A DNA stretch of 11,829 nucleotides. Origin: Parcubacteria group bacterium GW2011_GWB1_44_7 (lineage in GTDB: Bacteria; Patescibacteria; Paceibacteria; UBA9973; DSPV01). The position numbers and the translations under genes were made by a program. The notes under the pieces are model-generated. The model saw nothing but the letters and a program-made list of their open reading frames with translations, made no database searches and was not told where the DNA came from. The stretch is taken from the NCBI GenBank assembly GCA_000999175.1, contig LCJJ01000016.1:1-11829 (forward strand), given 5' to 3'. This document shows positions 1-6,068 of this stretch, in pieces (positions within the stretch are counted from its first letter, which is position 1; each line of letters opens with the position of its first letter).

Positions 1-45
1 TTGGCGGAATTCAAAACCCCCTGGAATTTCTTGGCGGAAACCAAT

Positions 46-68
46 GCCGAGGGGCGAAGCCCCGAGGC
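46..68. repeat. GC-rich imperfect hairpin beyond tRNA-Ala
   Basis: Left arm GCCGAGGGGC and right arm GCCCCGAGGC close a GAA loop. They form five G-C pairs next to the loop, then a tandem G/A mismatch, then three more G-C pairs. Partly complementary flanks (about 31-45 and 69-86) could lengthen it. On the minus strand it lies just downstream of the tRNA but has no T-tract, so it is not a clear terminator. The rest of 1-90 holds a 9-bp direct repeat, TTGGCGGAA, at 1-9 and 31-39. I see no convincing gene in 1-90. Confidence 0.5.
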
Positions 69-90
69 AACTTCTTCGGCAAATCAAATT

Positions 91-164
91 TGGTGGACCT
101 ACGGGGAGTCGAACCCCGACCTCGTCCATGCCATGGACGCATTCTACCGCTGAACTATAGGCCC
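91..164 (-). tRNA. tRNA-Ala (anticodon GGC)
   Basis: The reverse complement folds as a complete 74-nt tRNA. The acceptor GGGCCTA pairs with TAGGTCC and contains the G3:U70 wobble pair that is the known alanine identity element. The D-arm is GTTC/GAAT, the anticodon stem CGTCC/GGACG, and the T-arm CGGGG-TTCGACT-CCCCG. The loop ATGGCAT puts anticodon GGC at plus-strand 130-132. Loop ends A32 and U38 match the pairing known for tRNA-Ala(GGC). The CCA tail is encoded. It reads Ala codons GCC/GCU. It lies 26 nt after the gyrB stop and seems to have its own promoter. Confidence 0.96.
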
Positions 165-172
165 TTGAGAAA

Positions 173-201
173 AATATAACAGATTATCAATTAAATATCC
201 A
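173..201 (-). promoter_or_regulatory. Putative promoter of tRNA-Ala(GGC)
   Basis: On the minus strand, TGTTATATT (173-181) is an extended -10 box. TGGATA (196-201) sits 17 nt upstream and matches four of six -35 consensus bases. The -10 ends 8 nt before the first tRNA base, so transcription would start almost at the mature 5' end. The -35 hexamer lies in the last codons of gyrB. This is a pattern match only. Confidence 0.5.
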
Positions 202-2206
202 AAGTGGCGAGTTTGGCGTTAGATTGAATGAAAGATTTGCGGGCCAGAACATCTTCGCCCATCAAGATGTCAAAAACCTTGTCGGCATCTTGAGCGTCTT
301 CTACATTCACTTTTTTCAAAATCCGCCGCGCCGGGTCCATCGTCGTTTCCCACAATTCCTCGGCATTCATCTCGCCGAGACCTTTATAGCGCTGGATGAA
401 GATACGAGCTTCTTTAGCTTCAATAGCTTCGCTAGCTTCTATACCAACTTCCTCTTCCTCAAATTTTACACCTTTGCCAATAATTTTATTTTTTTCATCG
501 TCGGAATAAGCGTAGAAAAATTCTTTGCCTTTTTTGATTTTATAAAGCGGCGGCTGAGCGATATAGATGAAACCACCGTCAATCAACGGCCGGAAGTGGC
601 GATATAAAAGAGTCAAAAGCAAAGTCCGGATGTGAGCGCCGTCCACATCGGCATCGGTGGCAATAATAACTTTGTGATAGCGCAAGCGCGCCAAATCAAA
701 AGTGTCGCCGATGGCCGTGCCCAATGCCACCACTAAATTTTTAATTTGTTCGGAAGCCAGCATTTTATCCAAACGCGCCCGCTCAATGTTCAGAATTTTA
801 CCGCGCAACGGTAAAATTGCTTGAATCCGCCGGTCGCGCCCGGTTTTTGCACTTCCGCCGGCCGAATCGCCTTCCACCACGAACAATTCCGATTCGGCGG
901 GAACATTAGATTGGCAATCGGCTAGTTTGCCGGGCAAAGTCATGCCTTCCAGCGCGCCTTTGCGCAATACGGAATCTTTAGCCGCCTTTGCCGCCTTGCG
1001 CGCTTTCAAAGCCAGAACCACTTTATTGATAATCGCCCGCGCGTCATCCGGTTTTTCTTCCAGAAAAGCGGCGAGAGCATCGCCAAAAACCGCCGAGACC
1101 GCGCTTTGGGCTTCCATGCTGCCAAGCTTGGCTTTGGTTTGGCCTTCAAATTGCACTTCCCGCAATTTGACCGAAATCGCCGCCGTCAAACCTTCCAAAA
1201 CATCGTCGCCGGTAAAACTATCGTCGCCATTTTTAATCAAATTGTTATTCTTGGCGTAATTGTTCAGCGTCCGCGTCAATGCGGTTTTGAAACCGGTCAA
1301 ATGAGTGCCGCCTTCCGAATTATAGATATTATTGGCAAACGGTAAAATACGGGCGGAAATATCGTCCGTGTATTGTAATGCCACTTCTACCGATTCAATG
1401 CCTTCCCCCGTTTTTTCAACATAGAAAATATTTTTATGAATCGGCTTAAAAAGTTTGTTGTAAAAAGCAATGAGCGAAACCAAACCGCCTTCAAAATAAA
1501 AGGTCTGCGACGGCAAATCTAAATTTAGTTCTCGGAAATAAAAAACATCGGCCAAATCAATGGGTTCAGGAAACACCCGAGCGTCAATCACCGAAATCCG
1601 CAAGCCTTTCACCAAGTAGGCTTGCTGACGCATGTGGCTGACCACCCGGTTGAAATCAAAGTTAATTCCCTCTTTAAAAATCTCGGCGTCCGGTTCAAAA
1701 GTAACGATGGTGCCGTGCAAATTTGATTTACCGATTTTTTTGACAGCCGCCTTGCGTTTGCCTTGTTTGTATTCTTGATAATAAATTCCGCCATCGCGAT
1801 GAACCAATACCTCGCAGAAAATTGACAAGGCATTGACCACCGAAGCGCCGACGCCGTGCAAACCGCCGGATACCTTATAACTCTCGCTGTTGAATTTACC
1901 GCCGGCGTGAAGAGTGGTCATAATCGTTTCCAAAGCCGAAACTTTGGTTTGTTTGTGAATGTCCACCGGCACGCCGCGGCCGTTGTCCACCACCCGCACC
2001 CGATTCTTCGGTAACAAAACGATTTCAATGTCATTGGCAAAGCCGCCCATTGCTTCGTCACGGGAATTGTCAAAAATTTCGGTGATGAGGTGATGTAAGC
2101 CGTCTGGCCCAGTCGTACCAATATACATACCCGGTCGTTTTCTGACCGGTTCCAAACCTTCCAAGACTGTTATTGCCTCGGCTGTGTAGCCCTTATTTTT
2201 CGCCAT
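191..2206 (-). CDS. gyrB: DNA gyrase subunit B
   Basis: This is the ATPase subunit of type IIA topoisomerase, which with GyrA introduces negative supercoils. At 671 residues it matches the ~640-residue GyrB form without the proteobacterial insertion. The GHKL ATPase fold is visible as the N-box around E43-N47, DNGRGVP at 74-80, GGLHGVG at 114-120, and the transducer QTK at 356-358. The TOPRIM domain has EGDSAGGSAK (catalytic E445) and DADVDGAH (D518, D520, D522). The tail has QRYKGLGEMNAEELW at 605-619. A Glu-rich stretch (~579-600) precedes that tail. The ATG at 2206 is fixed by two in-frame TAA codons just upstream. ParE is the alternative; the tail motif fits GyrB better, and gyrA is not in the window. 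Confidence 0.95.
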   Translation of the reverse strand: MAKNKGYTAEAITVLEGLEPVRKRPGMYIGTTGPDGLHHLITEIFDNSRDEAMGGFANDIEIVLLPKNRVRVVDNGRGVPVDIHKQTKVSALETIMTTLHAGGKFNSESYKVSGGLHGVGASVVNALSIFCEVLVHRDGGIYYQEYKQGKRKAAVKKIGKSNLHGTIVTFEPDAEIFKEGINFDFNRVVSHMRQQAYLVKGLRISVIDARVFPEPIDLADVFYFRELNLDLPSQTFYFEGGLVSLIAFYNKLFKPIHKNIFYVEKTGEGIESVEVALQYTDDISARILPFANNIYNSEGGTHLTGFKTALTRTLNNYAKNNNLIKNGDDSFTGDDVLEGLTAAISVKLREVQFEGQTKAKLGSMEAQSAVSAVFGDALAAFLEEKPDDARAIINKVVLALKARKAAKAAKDSVLRKGALEGMTLPGKLADCQSNVPAESELFVVEGDSAGGSAKTGRDRRIQAILPLRGKILNIERARLDKMLASEQIKNLVVALGTAIGDTFDLARLRYHKVIIATDADVDGAHIRTLLLTLLYRHFRPLIDGGFIYIAQPPLYKIKKGKEFFYAYSDDEKNKIIGKGVKFEEEEVGIEASEAIEAKEARIFIQRYKGLGEMNAEELWETTMDPARRILKKVNVEDAQDADKVFDILMGEDVLARKSFIQSNAKLATLDI

Positions 2207-2229
2207 TTTTTATTATTTCTGACCCTCCT

Positions 2230-2279
2230 ATTCTAGCAGAAAACCACCCTCTTTGAAAGCCCCTTTGGGGATAAAAATT
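2230..2279 (-). repeat. 50-bp promoter repeat, copy 1 (gyrB promoter)
   Basis: This block matches 2607-2656 at 46 of 50 positions. Read on the minus strand it contains CCCCAAAGGGG, a C/T-rich stretch and TTTTCTGCTAGAAT, an extended -10 (TGC-TAGAAT, -10 at 2230-2235). TTTCAA, a poor -35, lies 17 nt upstream. The -10 is 23 nt from the gyrB ATG. An AGGAGGG Shine-Dalgarno-like run directly abuts the -10, about 17 nt from the ATG. A start point 6-7 nt after the -10 would fall inside that run, so its use for translation is doubtful. Confidence 0.7.
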
Positions 2280-2298
2280 TGAGGGAAATTGCTAGCGA

Positions 2299-2598
2299 TT
2301 ATCTTGAACCGTAAATGGTTTTTAAGTCGCGAAAAATGTAGTCGCGGAAATAAGGATTGATCGCTTTATCGGATACCAAATCCACCGGCTTTTTTAAATT
2401 ATCAGAGAGCTCATTCTTGAAACCGATAAAATCCCAGATGGAAAAAGGTTTGTTACCCAAAGAAACGAGAATATCAACATCACTGTCGGGTCGTGCGTCG
2501 CCCCGGGCATGCGAACCGAAAACACCAGCATAACTCACGCCGTATTTTTCTAAAATCGGTTTCGCGGTCTCAGCGATTTTTTTAAGCGTGTCGTTCAT
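2299..2598 (-). CDS. MNT-type nucleotidyltransferase (MntA-like)
   Basis: This 99-residue minimal nucleotidyltransferase has the family signature GSHARGD (28-34) followed by DSDVDILV (39-45). Metal-binding aspartates would be D40 and D42, with a third likely at D73 (PVDLV). Such proteins transfer nucleotides to a protein or small molecule. In HEPN/MNT modules the MNT protein is the antitoxin that adenylylates the HepT toxin. No HEPN gene is adjacent, so the target is unknown. The gene is alone between two copies of a 50-bp promoter repeat. The -10 (2607-2612) is 8 nt from the ATG, so the mRNA would be nearly leaderless. Confidence 0.85.
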   Translation of the reverse strand: MNDTLKKIAETAKPILEKYGVSYAGVFGSHARGDARPDSDVDILVSLGNKPFSIWDFIGFKNELSDNLKKPVDLVSDKAINPYFRDYIFRDLKTIYGSR

Positions 2599-2606
2599 AC
2601 GTCAAA

Positions 2607-2656
2607 ATTCTAGCAGAAAAACGCCCTCTTTGGAAGCTCCTTTGGGGATAAAAATT
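2607..2656 (-). repeat. 50-bp promoter repeat, copy 2 (nucleotidyltransferase promoter)
   Basis: This is the partner of 2230-2279, with four substitutions and no gaps. On the minus strand it ends in TTTTCTGCTAGAAT, with the -10 TAGAAT at 2607-2612 and a TG dinucleotide making it extended. TTCCAA is at the -35 position with a 17-nt spacer. The palindrome CCCCAAAGGGG of copy 1 is CCCCAAAGGAG here, so hairpin pairing is not preserved. The conserved part seems to be promoter sequence rather than a terminator. Confidence 0.7.
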
Positions 2657-2686
2657 CTTACAAAAACTGACCAAAAACTGATGTTT

Positions 2687-2759
2687 TGGACCGTGCGAGA
2701 TTCGAACTCGCTACCCCCACATTGCAAATGTGGTGCTCTACCAATTGAGCTAACGGCCC
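2687..2759 (-). tRNA. tRNA-Ala (anticodon TGC)
   Basis: The reverse complement forms a 73-nt cloverleaf. The acceptor GGGCCGT pairs with ACGGTCC and again has the G3:U70 alanine identity pair. The D-arm is GCTC/GAGC, the anticodon stem CCACA/TGTGG, and the T-arm GCGAG-TTCGAAT-CTCGC. The loop TTTGCAA places anticodon TGC at plus-strand 2724-2726. CCA is not encoded (the discriminator A is followed by AAA), unlike the other tRNA-Ala here, so a CCA-adding enzyme is needed. It starts 6 nt after the carbinolamine dehydratase stop, with no obvious promoter between, so it is probably processed from that transcript. Confidence 0.96.
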
Positions 2760-2765
2760 ACGGAA

Positions 2766-3095
2766 CTACTGGAGCTTATCAATTTTTGCCGCCAGAATAA
2801 AGTCGTTTTCGGAAAGACCATCAACGGCGTGAGTCCAAAACGAAACTTTTACTTCACCCCAAACGATGCGCAATTCCGGATGGTGCCCTTCTGATTCAGC
2901 GAGAACGGCAACTTTATTGGCAAAAACTATTGCTGTTTTAAAATCAGAAAATTGCCATTTTTTGAAAATTCTCTTGAGGCCGGTATCAACATCCCACCCT
3001 TTCAATTTTAATAACAATTTCTCCACTTGTTGTTGATTAAACGGCAATCCGCCTACTTCGCAAACCAAACATTTCTTTGAAGCTAAATCAATCAT
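2766..3095 (-). CDS. Pterin-4a-carbinolamine dehydratase-like protein
   Basis: This 109-residue protein has the PCD/DCoH signature: EGHHPELRIVW (69-79), then VKVSFWTHAVDGLSENDF. Active-site candidates are H71, H72, P73, H89 and D92. A CxxC pair near the N-terminus (C9, C12) is common in bacterial members. The family dehydrates 4a-hydroxytetrahydrobiopterin made by aromatic amino acid hydroxylases; some members have other or unknown roles. No pterin enzyme or hydroxylase is visible nearby, so the role here is open. The ATG comes 3 nt after the ddl stop, implying translational coupling, and tRNA-Ala(UGC) follows directly. Confidence 0.88.
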   Translation of the reverse strand: MIDLASKKCLVCEVGGLPFNQQQVEKLLLKLKGWDVDTGLKRIFKKWQFSDFKTAIVFANKVAVLAESEGHHPELRIVWGEVKVSFWTHAVDGLSENDFILAAKIDKLQ

Positions 3096-3098
3096 AAT

Positions 3099-4079
3099 TC
3101 ATTTTCTAGCTAAAGCGAGCGCAATTAAGTGTTCCAGAAAATCGGGCAAAGGGCAACCGACGGCGGCGAGAGATTTGGGCAAAAGCGATTCGTTGGTTAA
3201 GCCGGGTAAAGTATTAACCTCTAAAAAATAAATGCCTCGCTTCGGCGAAACGATAAAGTCCGAGCGCGAGTAATGGCCAAGCCCGAGAGTTTTATGAACC
3301 AGCGCCGCCGTTTGCTGAATCGCCGCTTTTTCTTCCGACGAGAAATTTCCCGGGGATATTTCTTGAGAAATACCTGAATACTTCGCTTCGTAATCAAAAA
3401 AATCTTTTTCCGACGGCGGAATTATTTCCACCGGCAACAGTTGATAAATTTCCTCGCCGCGAAAATTTTCCACCACGCCGCAAGTCGCTTCCCTGCCCTT
3501 AATGTATTCTTCAACCAACACTGCATCTGATTTCTTCAAGGCGGCTAAAATCAGGGTGCGAAAAGTTTGAAAATCTCGAGCAATGCCGACGCCGACTGAC
3601 GAACCGAGCGCCACCGGCTTGACCACCGATGGTTGAATAAAAGTTTTCCAAATCTCTATAATTTTTCTTTCTAAGTTTTCGTCGGTGCTTGAATTTTCAA
3701 TGACAATATGATGTGCTGTTTTCAATGGCAGACGAGCAATAGAATTTTTGGTCAAAACTTTATTCATCGCTATGGCCGAAGCCAAAGAACGAGAACCGGT
3801 AAAGGGCGCGCCGAAATGTTCCAAAATTCTTTGAACTTTACCGTCTTCGCCGTATTCGCCGTGTAAGGCGTTAAAAATTACGTCAACGCGGTGGAGAATA
3901 CAGTCCGGGCTGCGTTGAAAACCGTCCAAATGCCAAACGCCAGATTTATCAATAAAAATATCGCGCGGTTCGTAGCGTTCGCGGTTTAAGTTTTTCAAAA
4001 CGCTGGCACCGGTCTGGAGCGACACTTCATATTCGCTGGAAGGTCCGCCGCGCAACACGCCAACAATTGTTTTTGACAT
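3099..4079 (-). CDS. ddl: D-alanine--D-alanine ligase
   Basis: This ATP-grasp enzyme joins two D-alanines for the peptidoglycan stem peptide, in the cytoplasm. The 326 residues are within the normal range. Visible motifs are GGPSSEYEVS (11-20), ALHGEYGEDG (71-80), the glycine-rich ATP loop GSSVGVG (159-165), VEEYIKGRE (189-197), and SRSDF...EVNTLPGLT with likely Mg ligands D274, E287 and N289. The loop before the SRSDF block (YEAKYSGISQEISPG) differs from proteobacterial Ddl. It is the first gene of a likely ddl-PCD-tRNA-Ala unit. The proximal -10 box is only 6 nt from the ATG, indicating a leaderless mRNA. Confidence 0.94.
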   Translation of the reverse strand: MSKTIVGVLRGGPSSEYEVSLQTGASVLKNLNRERYEPRDIFIDKSGVWHLDGFQRSPDCILHRVDVIFNALHGEYGEDGKVQRILEHFGAPFTGSRSLASAIAMNKVLTKNSIARLPLKTAHHIVIENSSTDENLERKIIEIWKTFIQPSVVKPVALGSSVGVGIARDFQTFRTLILAALKKSDAVLVEEYIKGREATCGVVENFRGEEIYQLLPVEIIPPSEKDFFDYEAKYSGISQEISPGNFSSEEKAAIQQTAALVHKTLGLGHYSRSDFIVSPKRGIYFLEVNTLPGLTNESLLPKSLAAVGCPLPDFLEHLIALALARK

Positions 4080-4085
4080 ATTGAG

Positions 4086-4111
4086 ATTATAGCAGAAAAT
4101 TATAGCAGAAA
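4086..4111 (-). promoter_or_regulatory. Tandem extended -10 promoter of ddl
   Basis: On the minus strand a 13-bp unit, TTTCTGCTATAAT, is repeated perfectly head to tail (4086-4098 and 4099-4111). Each copy contains TGC-TATAAT, a perfect extended -10. The proximal copy is 6 nt and the distal copy 19 nt from the ATG. No good -35 is seen for either (TTATTT and AAAATA at the 17-nt positions). Start sites would be about 13 nt apart, the proximal one giving a leaderless mRNA. Confidence 0.7.
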
Positions 4112-4129
4112 ATAAAATTTATATTTTTA

Positions 4130-4158
4130 TTGACAATAAAATCATATAGTGCTATTAA
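4130..4158 (+). promoter_or_regulatory. Sigma-70-type promoter of the response regulator
   Basis: TTGACA (4130-4135) is a perfect -35. A 17-nt spacer leads to TATTAA (4153-4158), preceded by TGC and so extended. Transcription would start near 4165, giving a leader of about 22 nt with the ribosome site AAAGG at 4175-4179. The promoter is back to back with that of ddl, with only about 18 bp between the ddl distal -10 unit and this -35, so the two could interfere or be co-regulated. Confidence 0.75.
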
Positions 4159-4186
4159 TACAATAGAACAAACGAAAGGCAATGAT

Positions 4187-4573
4187 ATGAAAATACTGTT
4201 GGTGGAAGATTATGATGTTTTTCGAAGAATTTTGAAAACGATGCTTGAATCTCGCGGTTATGAGATTGTTGAGGCGGCCGACAAAGGTTCGGCTTGTCGA
4301 ATCATTCAGGAATCAATTCAAGAAATTGATTTGATTCTTTCGGATTGCGACTTGCCGGCTCCAGATGAAGGACTGGAAGTTATCGCTTTCGCCCAAGACA
4401 TCATTGATTTCTTCGGATATAAAAATATCCCGATGATTTTAATGTCCGGCCGGGACAGGCAAACCGAAGCCGAAACGGTTGGCGTAGAATTCCTGCTCAA
4501 ACCGTTTGACTTGAAAAAACTTGAATCCACTATTCAATTGGCAACAATCAGAGCGGAACTAACTCACGCATGA
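4187..4573 (+). CDS. Stand-alone response regulator receiver (CheY-like)
   Basis: This 128-residue phosphoacceptor domain has no output domain. Residue numbers are from the ATG at 4187, chosen because AAAGG lies 7 nt upstream and the receiver fold starts at MKILLVEDYD; an in-frame start at 4130 would lie inside the promoter. The acidic pair is E7/D8, the phosphorylation site D53 (LILSDCDLP), the switch Ser S87 (MILMSGRD), and the conserved Lys K105 (LLKPFD). A histidine kinase should phosphorylate it, but none is in the window. Single-domain receivers act through protein contacts or as phosphate relays. The stop codon overlaps the next start (ATGA), tying it to the 44-residue peptide. Confidence 0.9.
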   Translation: MKILLVEDYDVFRRILKTMLESRGYEIVEAADKGSACRIIQESIQEIDLILSDCDLPAPDEGLEVIAFAQDIIDFFGYKNIPMILMSGRDRQTEAETVGVEFLLKPFDLKKLESTIQLATIRAELTHA

Positions 4574-4704
4574 AAAAAGTTCTTTTAGCTTTCACCTTGG
4601 CAATCACTGGACTTGAAATGTTCCTGCTCGGAACAAACTTCATCCCGTTGGCGATGAAAACGGTTAGTCATCACTTCAAAAAAGCACTGGCTGCTTTTAA
4701 ATGA
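4570..4704 (+). CDS. 44-residue single-helix membrane peptide
   Basis: The ATG overlaps the receiver stop codon as ATGA. The frame runs 44 codons to TGA and is closed 10 bp later by a terminator stem. The peptide starts MKKVLLAFTLAITGLEMF and continues hydrophobic to about residue 29, a signal-anchor or single transmembrane helix. The tail has two His and several Lys (KTVSHHFKKALAAFK) and could be amphipathic. I recognise no family. The overlap, shared promoter and terminator argue that it is expressed with the receiver. It could be a membrane partner of it, a small toxin-like peptide, or simply a short membrane protein; nothing visible decides. Confidence 0.65.
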   Translation: MKKVLLAFTLAITGLEMFLLGTNFIPLAMKTVSHHFKKALAAFK

Positions 4705-4714
4705 AGTGAATCCG

Positions 4715-4747
4715 AACAACCTCTCCTCACGGCGGGGTTGTTTTTTT
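4715..4747 (+). terminator. Rho-independent terminator of receiver/44-aa unit
   Basis: AACAACCTC (4715-4723) pairs with GGGGTTGTT (4734-4742), with one G-U pair, around an 11-nt loop. The right arm runs into seven T's (4741-4747). It lies 10 nt after the stop of the 44-codon gene and 13 bp before the convergent tgt stop. A second T-rich run (4754-4760) follows. Confidence 0.85.
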
Positions 4748-4760
4748 ATATTTTGTTTTT

Positions 4761-6065
4761 TTATTCCCCCTCCAAAATTTTTTGCCGTTCGATTCTAACA
4801 AGATTAATGATGAAATAAAGATTGTGAATGGAAGCCAAAGTGTTGGCTAAAATTTCTTGGGCGCGAAACAGATGCGCAAGGTAGGCGCGAGTAAAATTTT
4901 GGCAGGTATAACAGCCGCAATCTTTTTCAATTGGGAAAAAATCATCGGCAAACTTGGCATTAGTGATATTGATGCGGCCACCTTTGATGTAAAGCGTGCC
5001 GTTGCGCGCCGTGCGAGTCGGCGCCACGCAATCAAATAAATCGCAACCATTTTCAATGGCCGCGATTAAATCATTCGGCTCGCCGATACCGAGCAGATGG
5101 CGCGGTTTTTCTTCCGGTAAAATTTCATTGACCCAGCAGACCGCCGTGGCAATATCTTTTTTCTCAAAGGAACCACCGATGCCAAAACCGTCAAAGTCCA
5201 TAGCGGAAATTTTCCGGGCGCTTTCTTTGCGCAAATTCTCAAATCGTCCACCTTGAACTATGCCGAAGATAGCTTGTTTAAAACGAGGCGGCACCTGCGA
5301 ATTTTTTATCTCGTCGGAGCCCACCCCGCTTTGCGGGGAAGGGTTAAGAGGAAAAAATTCGCAGTTGCCGCTGAAGTTTGACTTATTGTGTTGCTTCAAG
5401 CATCGCGTTGCCCAGCGATGAGTGCGTGCCATTGCCTCTTTTTGATATTCATAAGGCGCTTCGGGCGAGGTACATTCGTCAAAAGCGAAAATGATGTCGG
5501 CGCCAATTTTTTGCTGAATTTCAATTGATTTTTCTGGCGTAAAGCGATGTTCACTGCCATCTAGATGCGAACGGAAAGTCACGCCGTCTTCATCTATTTT
5601 TACTAATTTAGACAAAAACTCTGGTGGAGTAAGCAGATTTTTAAATTCGGGAGGAACCTGAGAATTTTTATCCGCGTCGGAGCCCATCAGTAGATGGGTA
5701 AAGCGGGAAAAATTATTAGGTTCCTCCCGAATAATCTTACTTAATTTTTTACCAAAAGCGGCGCCGAGCGAAAACACCTGAAAACCGCCGGAGTCGGTCA
5801 TGGTCGGTCCCGGCCAATTCATAAATTTTCCCAAACCACCGGCTTTTTCTATTCGCTCGGCGCCGGGTTGTAAATACAAATGGTAAGTATTTGATAACAC
5901 CGCCTGAGTCCCAATTTGTTTCAATTGCTCCACGGTAACAGCTTTGACTGTCGCTTTGGTGCCGACGGCAACAAAAGCCGGCGTTTCAATATTACCGTGC
6001 GGCGTTTCCAAAACACCGGCTCGCGCCAACGAATTTTTCTTGCGTTTTATAATTTTGAAATTCAT
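4761..6065 (-). CDS. tgt: tRNA-guanine transglycosylase with two inserts
   Basis: This enzyme exchanges guanine-34 of GUN-anticodon tRNAs (Asp, Asn, His, Tyr) for preQ1 or queuine. The core is intact: general base D91 in DSGGFQVFSL, FDECTSP (195-201), GIVQGG (268-273), nucleophile D345 in FDCVAPTRTARNG, and zinc ligands C383, C385, C388 and H414. The length is 434 residues against about 375-380 usually. Most of the excess is in two inserts, roughly residues 103-158 and 228-262, each encoded largely by a palindromic DNA element. Both carry the shared peptide KNSQVPPxFK. The start is 3 nt after the alaS stop, with GGAG at the alaS end as ribosome site, so the two are coupled. No queuosine synthesis genes are present. 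Confidence 0.93.
   Translation of the reverse strand: MNFKIIKRKKNSLARAGVLETPHGNIETPAFVAVGTKATVKAVTVEQLKQIGTQAVLSNTYHLYLQPGAERIEKAGGLGKFMNWPGPTMTDSGGFQVFSLGAAFGKKLSKIIREEPNNFSRFTHLLMGSDADKNSQVPPEFKNLLTPPEFLSKLVKIDEDGVTFRSHLDGSEHRFTPEKSIEIQQKIGADIIFAFDECTSPEAPYEYQKEAMARTHRWATRCLKQHNKSNFSGNCEFFPLNPSPQSGVGSDEIKNSQVPPRFKQAIFGIVQGGRFENLRKESARKISAMDFDGFGIGGSFEKKDIATAVCWVNEILPEEKPRHLLGIGEPNDLIAAIENGCDLFDCVAPTRTARNGTLYIKGGRINITNAKFADDFFPIEKDCGCYTCQNFTRAYLAHLFRAQEILANTLASIHNLYFIINLVRIERQKILEGE
5289..5370. repeat. Palindromic element A inside tgt
   Basis: The 19-bp arms at 5289-5307 and 5352-5370 are complementary at 18 of 19 positions (CGGCACCTGCGAATTTTTT against CGGCAACTGCGAATTTTTT). Between them is a second hairpin, CCCCGC-TTT-GCGGGG (5324-5338). 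It encodes Tgt residues about 232-259 in frame. It shares arms and core (TGGGCTCCGACG on the coding strand) with element B. The encoded PLNPSPQSGVG resembles the PHPSPKGRG-like peptides produced when common GC-rich intergenic repeats are translated. Confidence 0.85.
5645..5732. repeat. Palindromic element B inside tgt
   Basis: Arms of about 25 bp (5645-5669 and 5708-5732) read ATTCGGGAGGAACCT then NANAATTTTT, with two mismatches between arms. The core has a smaller hairpin, CCCATC-AGTA-GATGGG. It encodes Tgt residues about 112-141. Aligned with element A it shares the ATTTTT-CC outer part, an ACCC run, TGGGCTCCGACG and AAAAATTC-CAGGT-CC. The two are therefore diverged copies of one element family at different sites of the same gene. 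Confidence 0.85.
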
Positions 6066-6068
6066 TAG

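Noticed and set aside
1..153. Open plus-strand frame from the window edge to a TGA at 151-153
   Set aside because: It runs straight through the antisense of a perfect tRNA-Ala and a hairpin, and encodes no recognisable motif.
224..607. Plus-strand frame of 127 codons opposite gyrB
   Set aside because: It is a shadow of a well-conserved gene; the composition is Phe-rich as expected for antisense of Lys/Glu-rich coding sequence.
2240..2275. Terminator hairpin in the 50-bp repeat (CCCCAAAGGGG)
   Set aside because: The stem is only 4 bp, pairing is lost in the second copy, and no T-tract follows.
2299..2598. Complete HEPN/MNT toxin-antitoxin module
   Set aside because: Only the nucleotidyltransferase is present; the neighbours are gyrB and a tRNA, with no HEPN frame.
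2588..2800. Plus-strand frame of 70 codons
   Set aside because: It spans the promoter repeat and the whole antisense tRNA-Ala(UGC).
5289..5732. CRISPR array or insertion sequence in tgt
   Set aside because: There are only two diverged palindromes, no spacers, no transposase and an uninterrupted gene.
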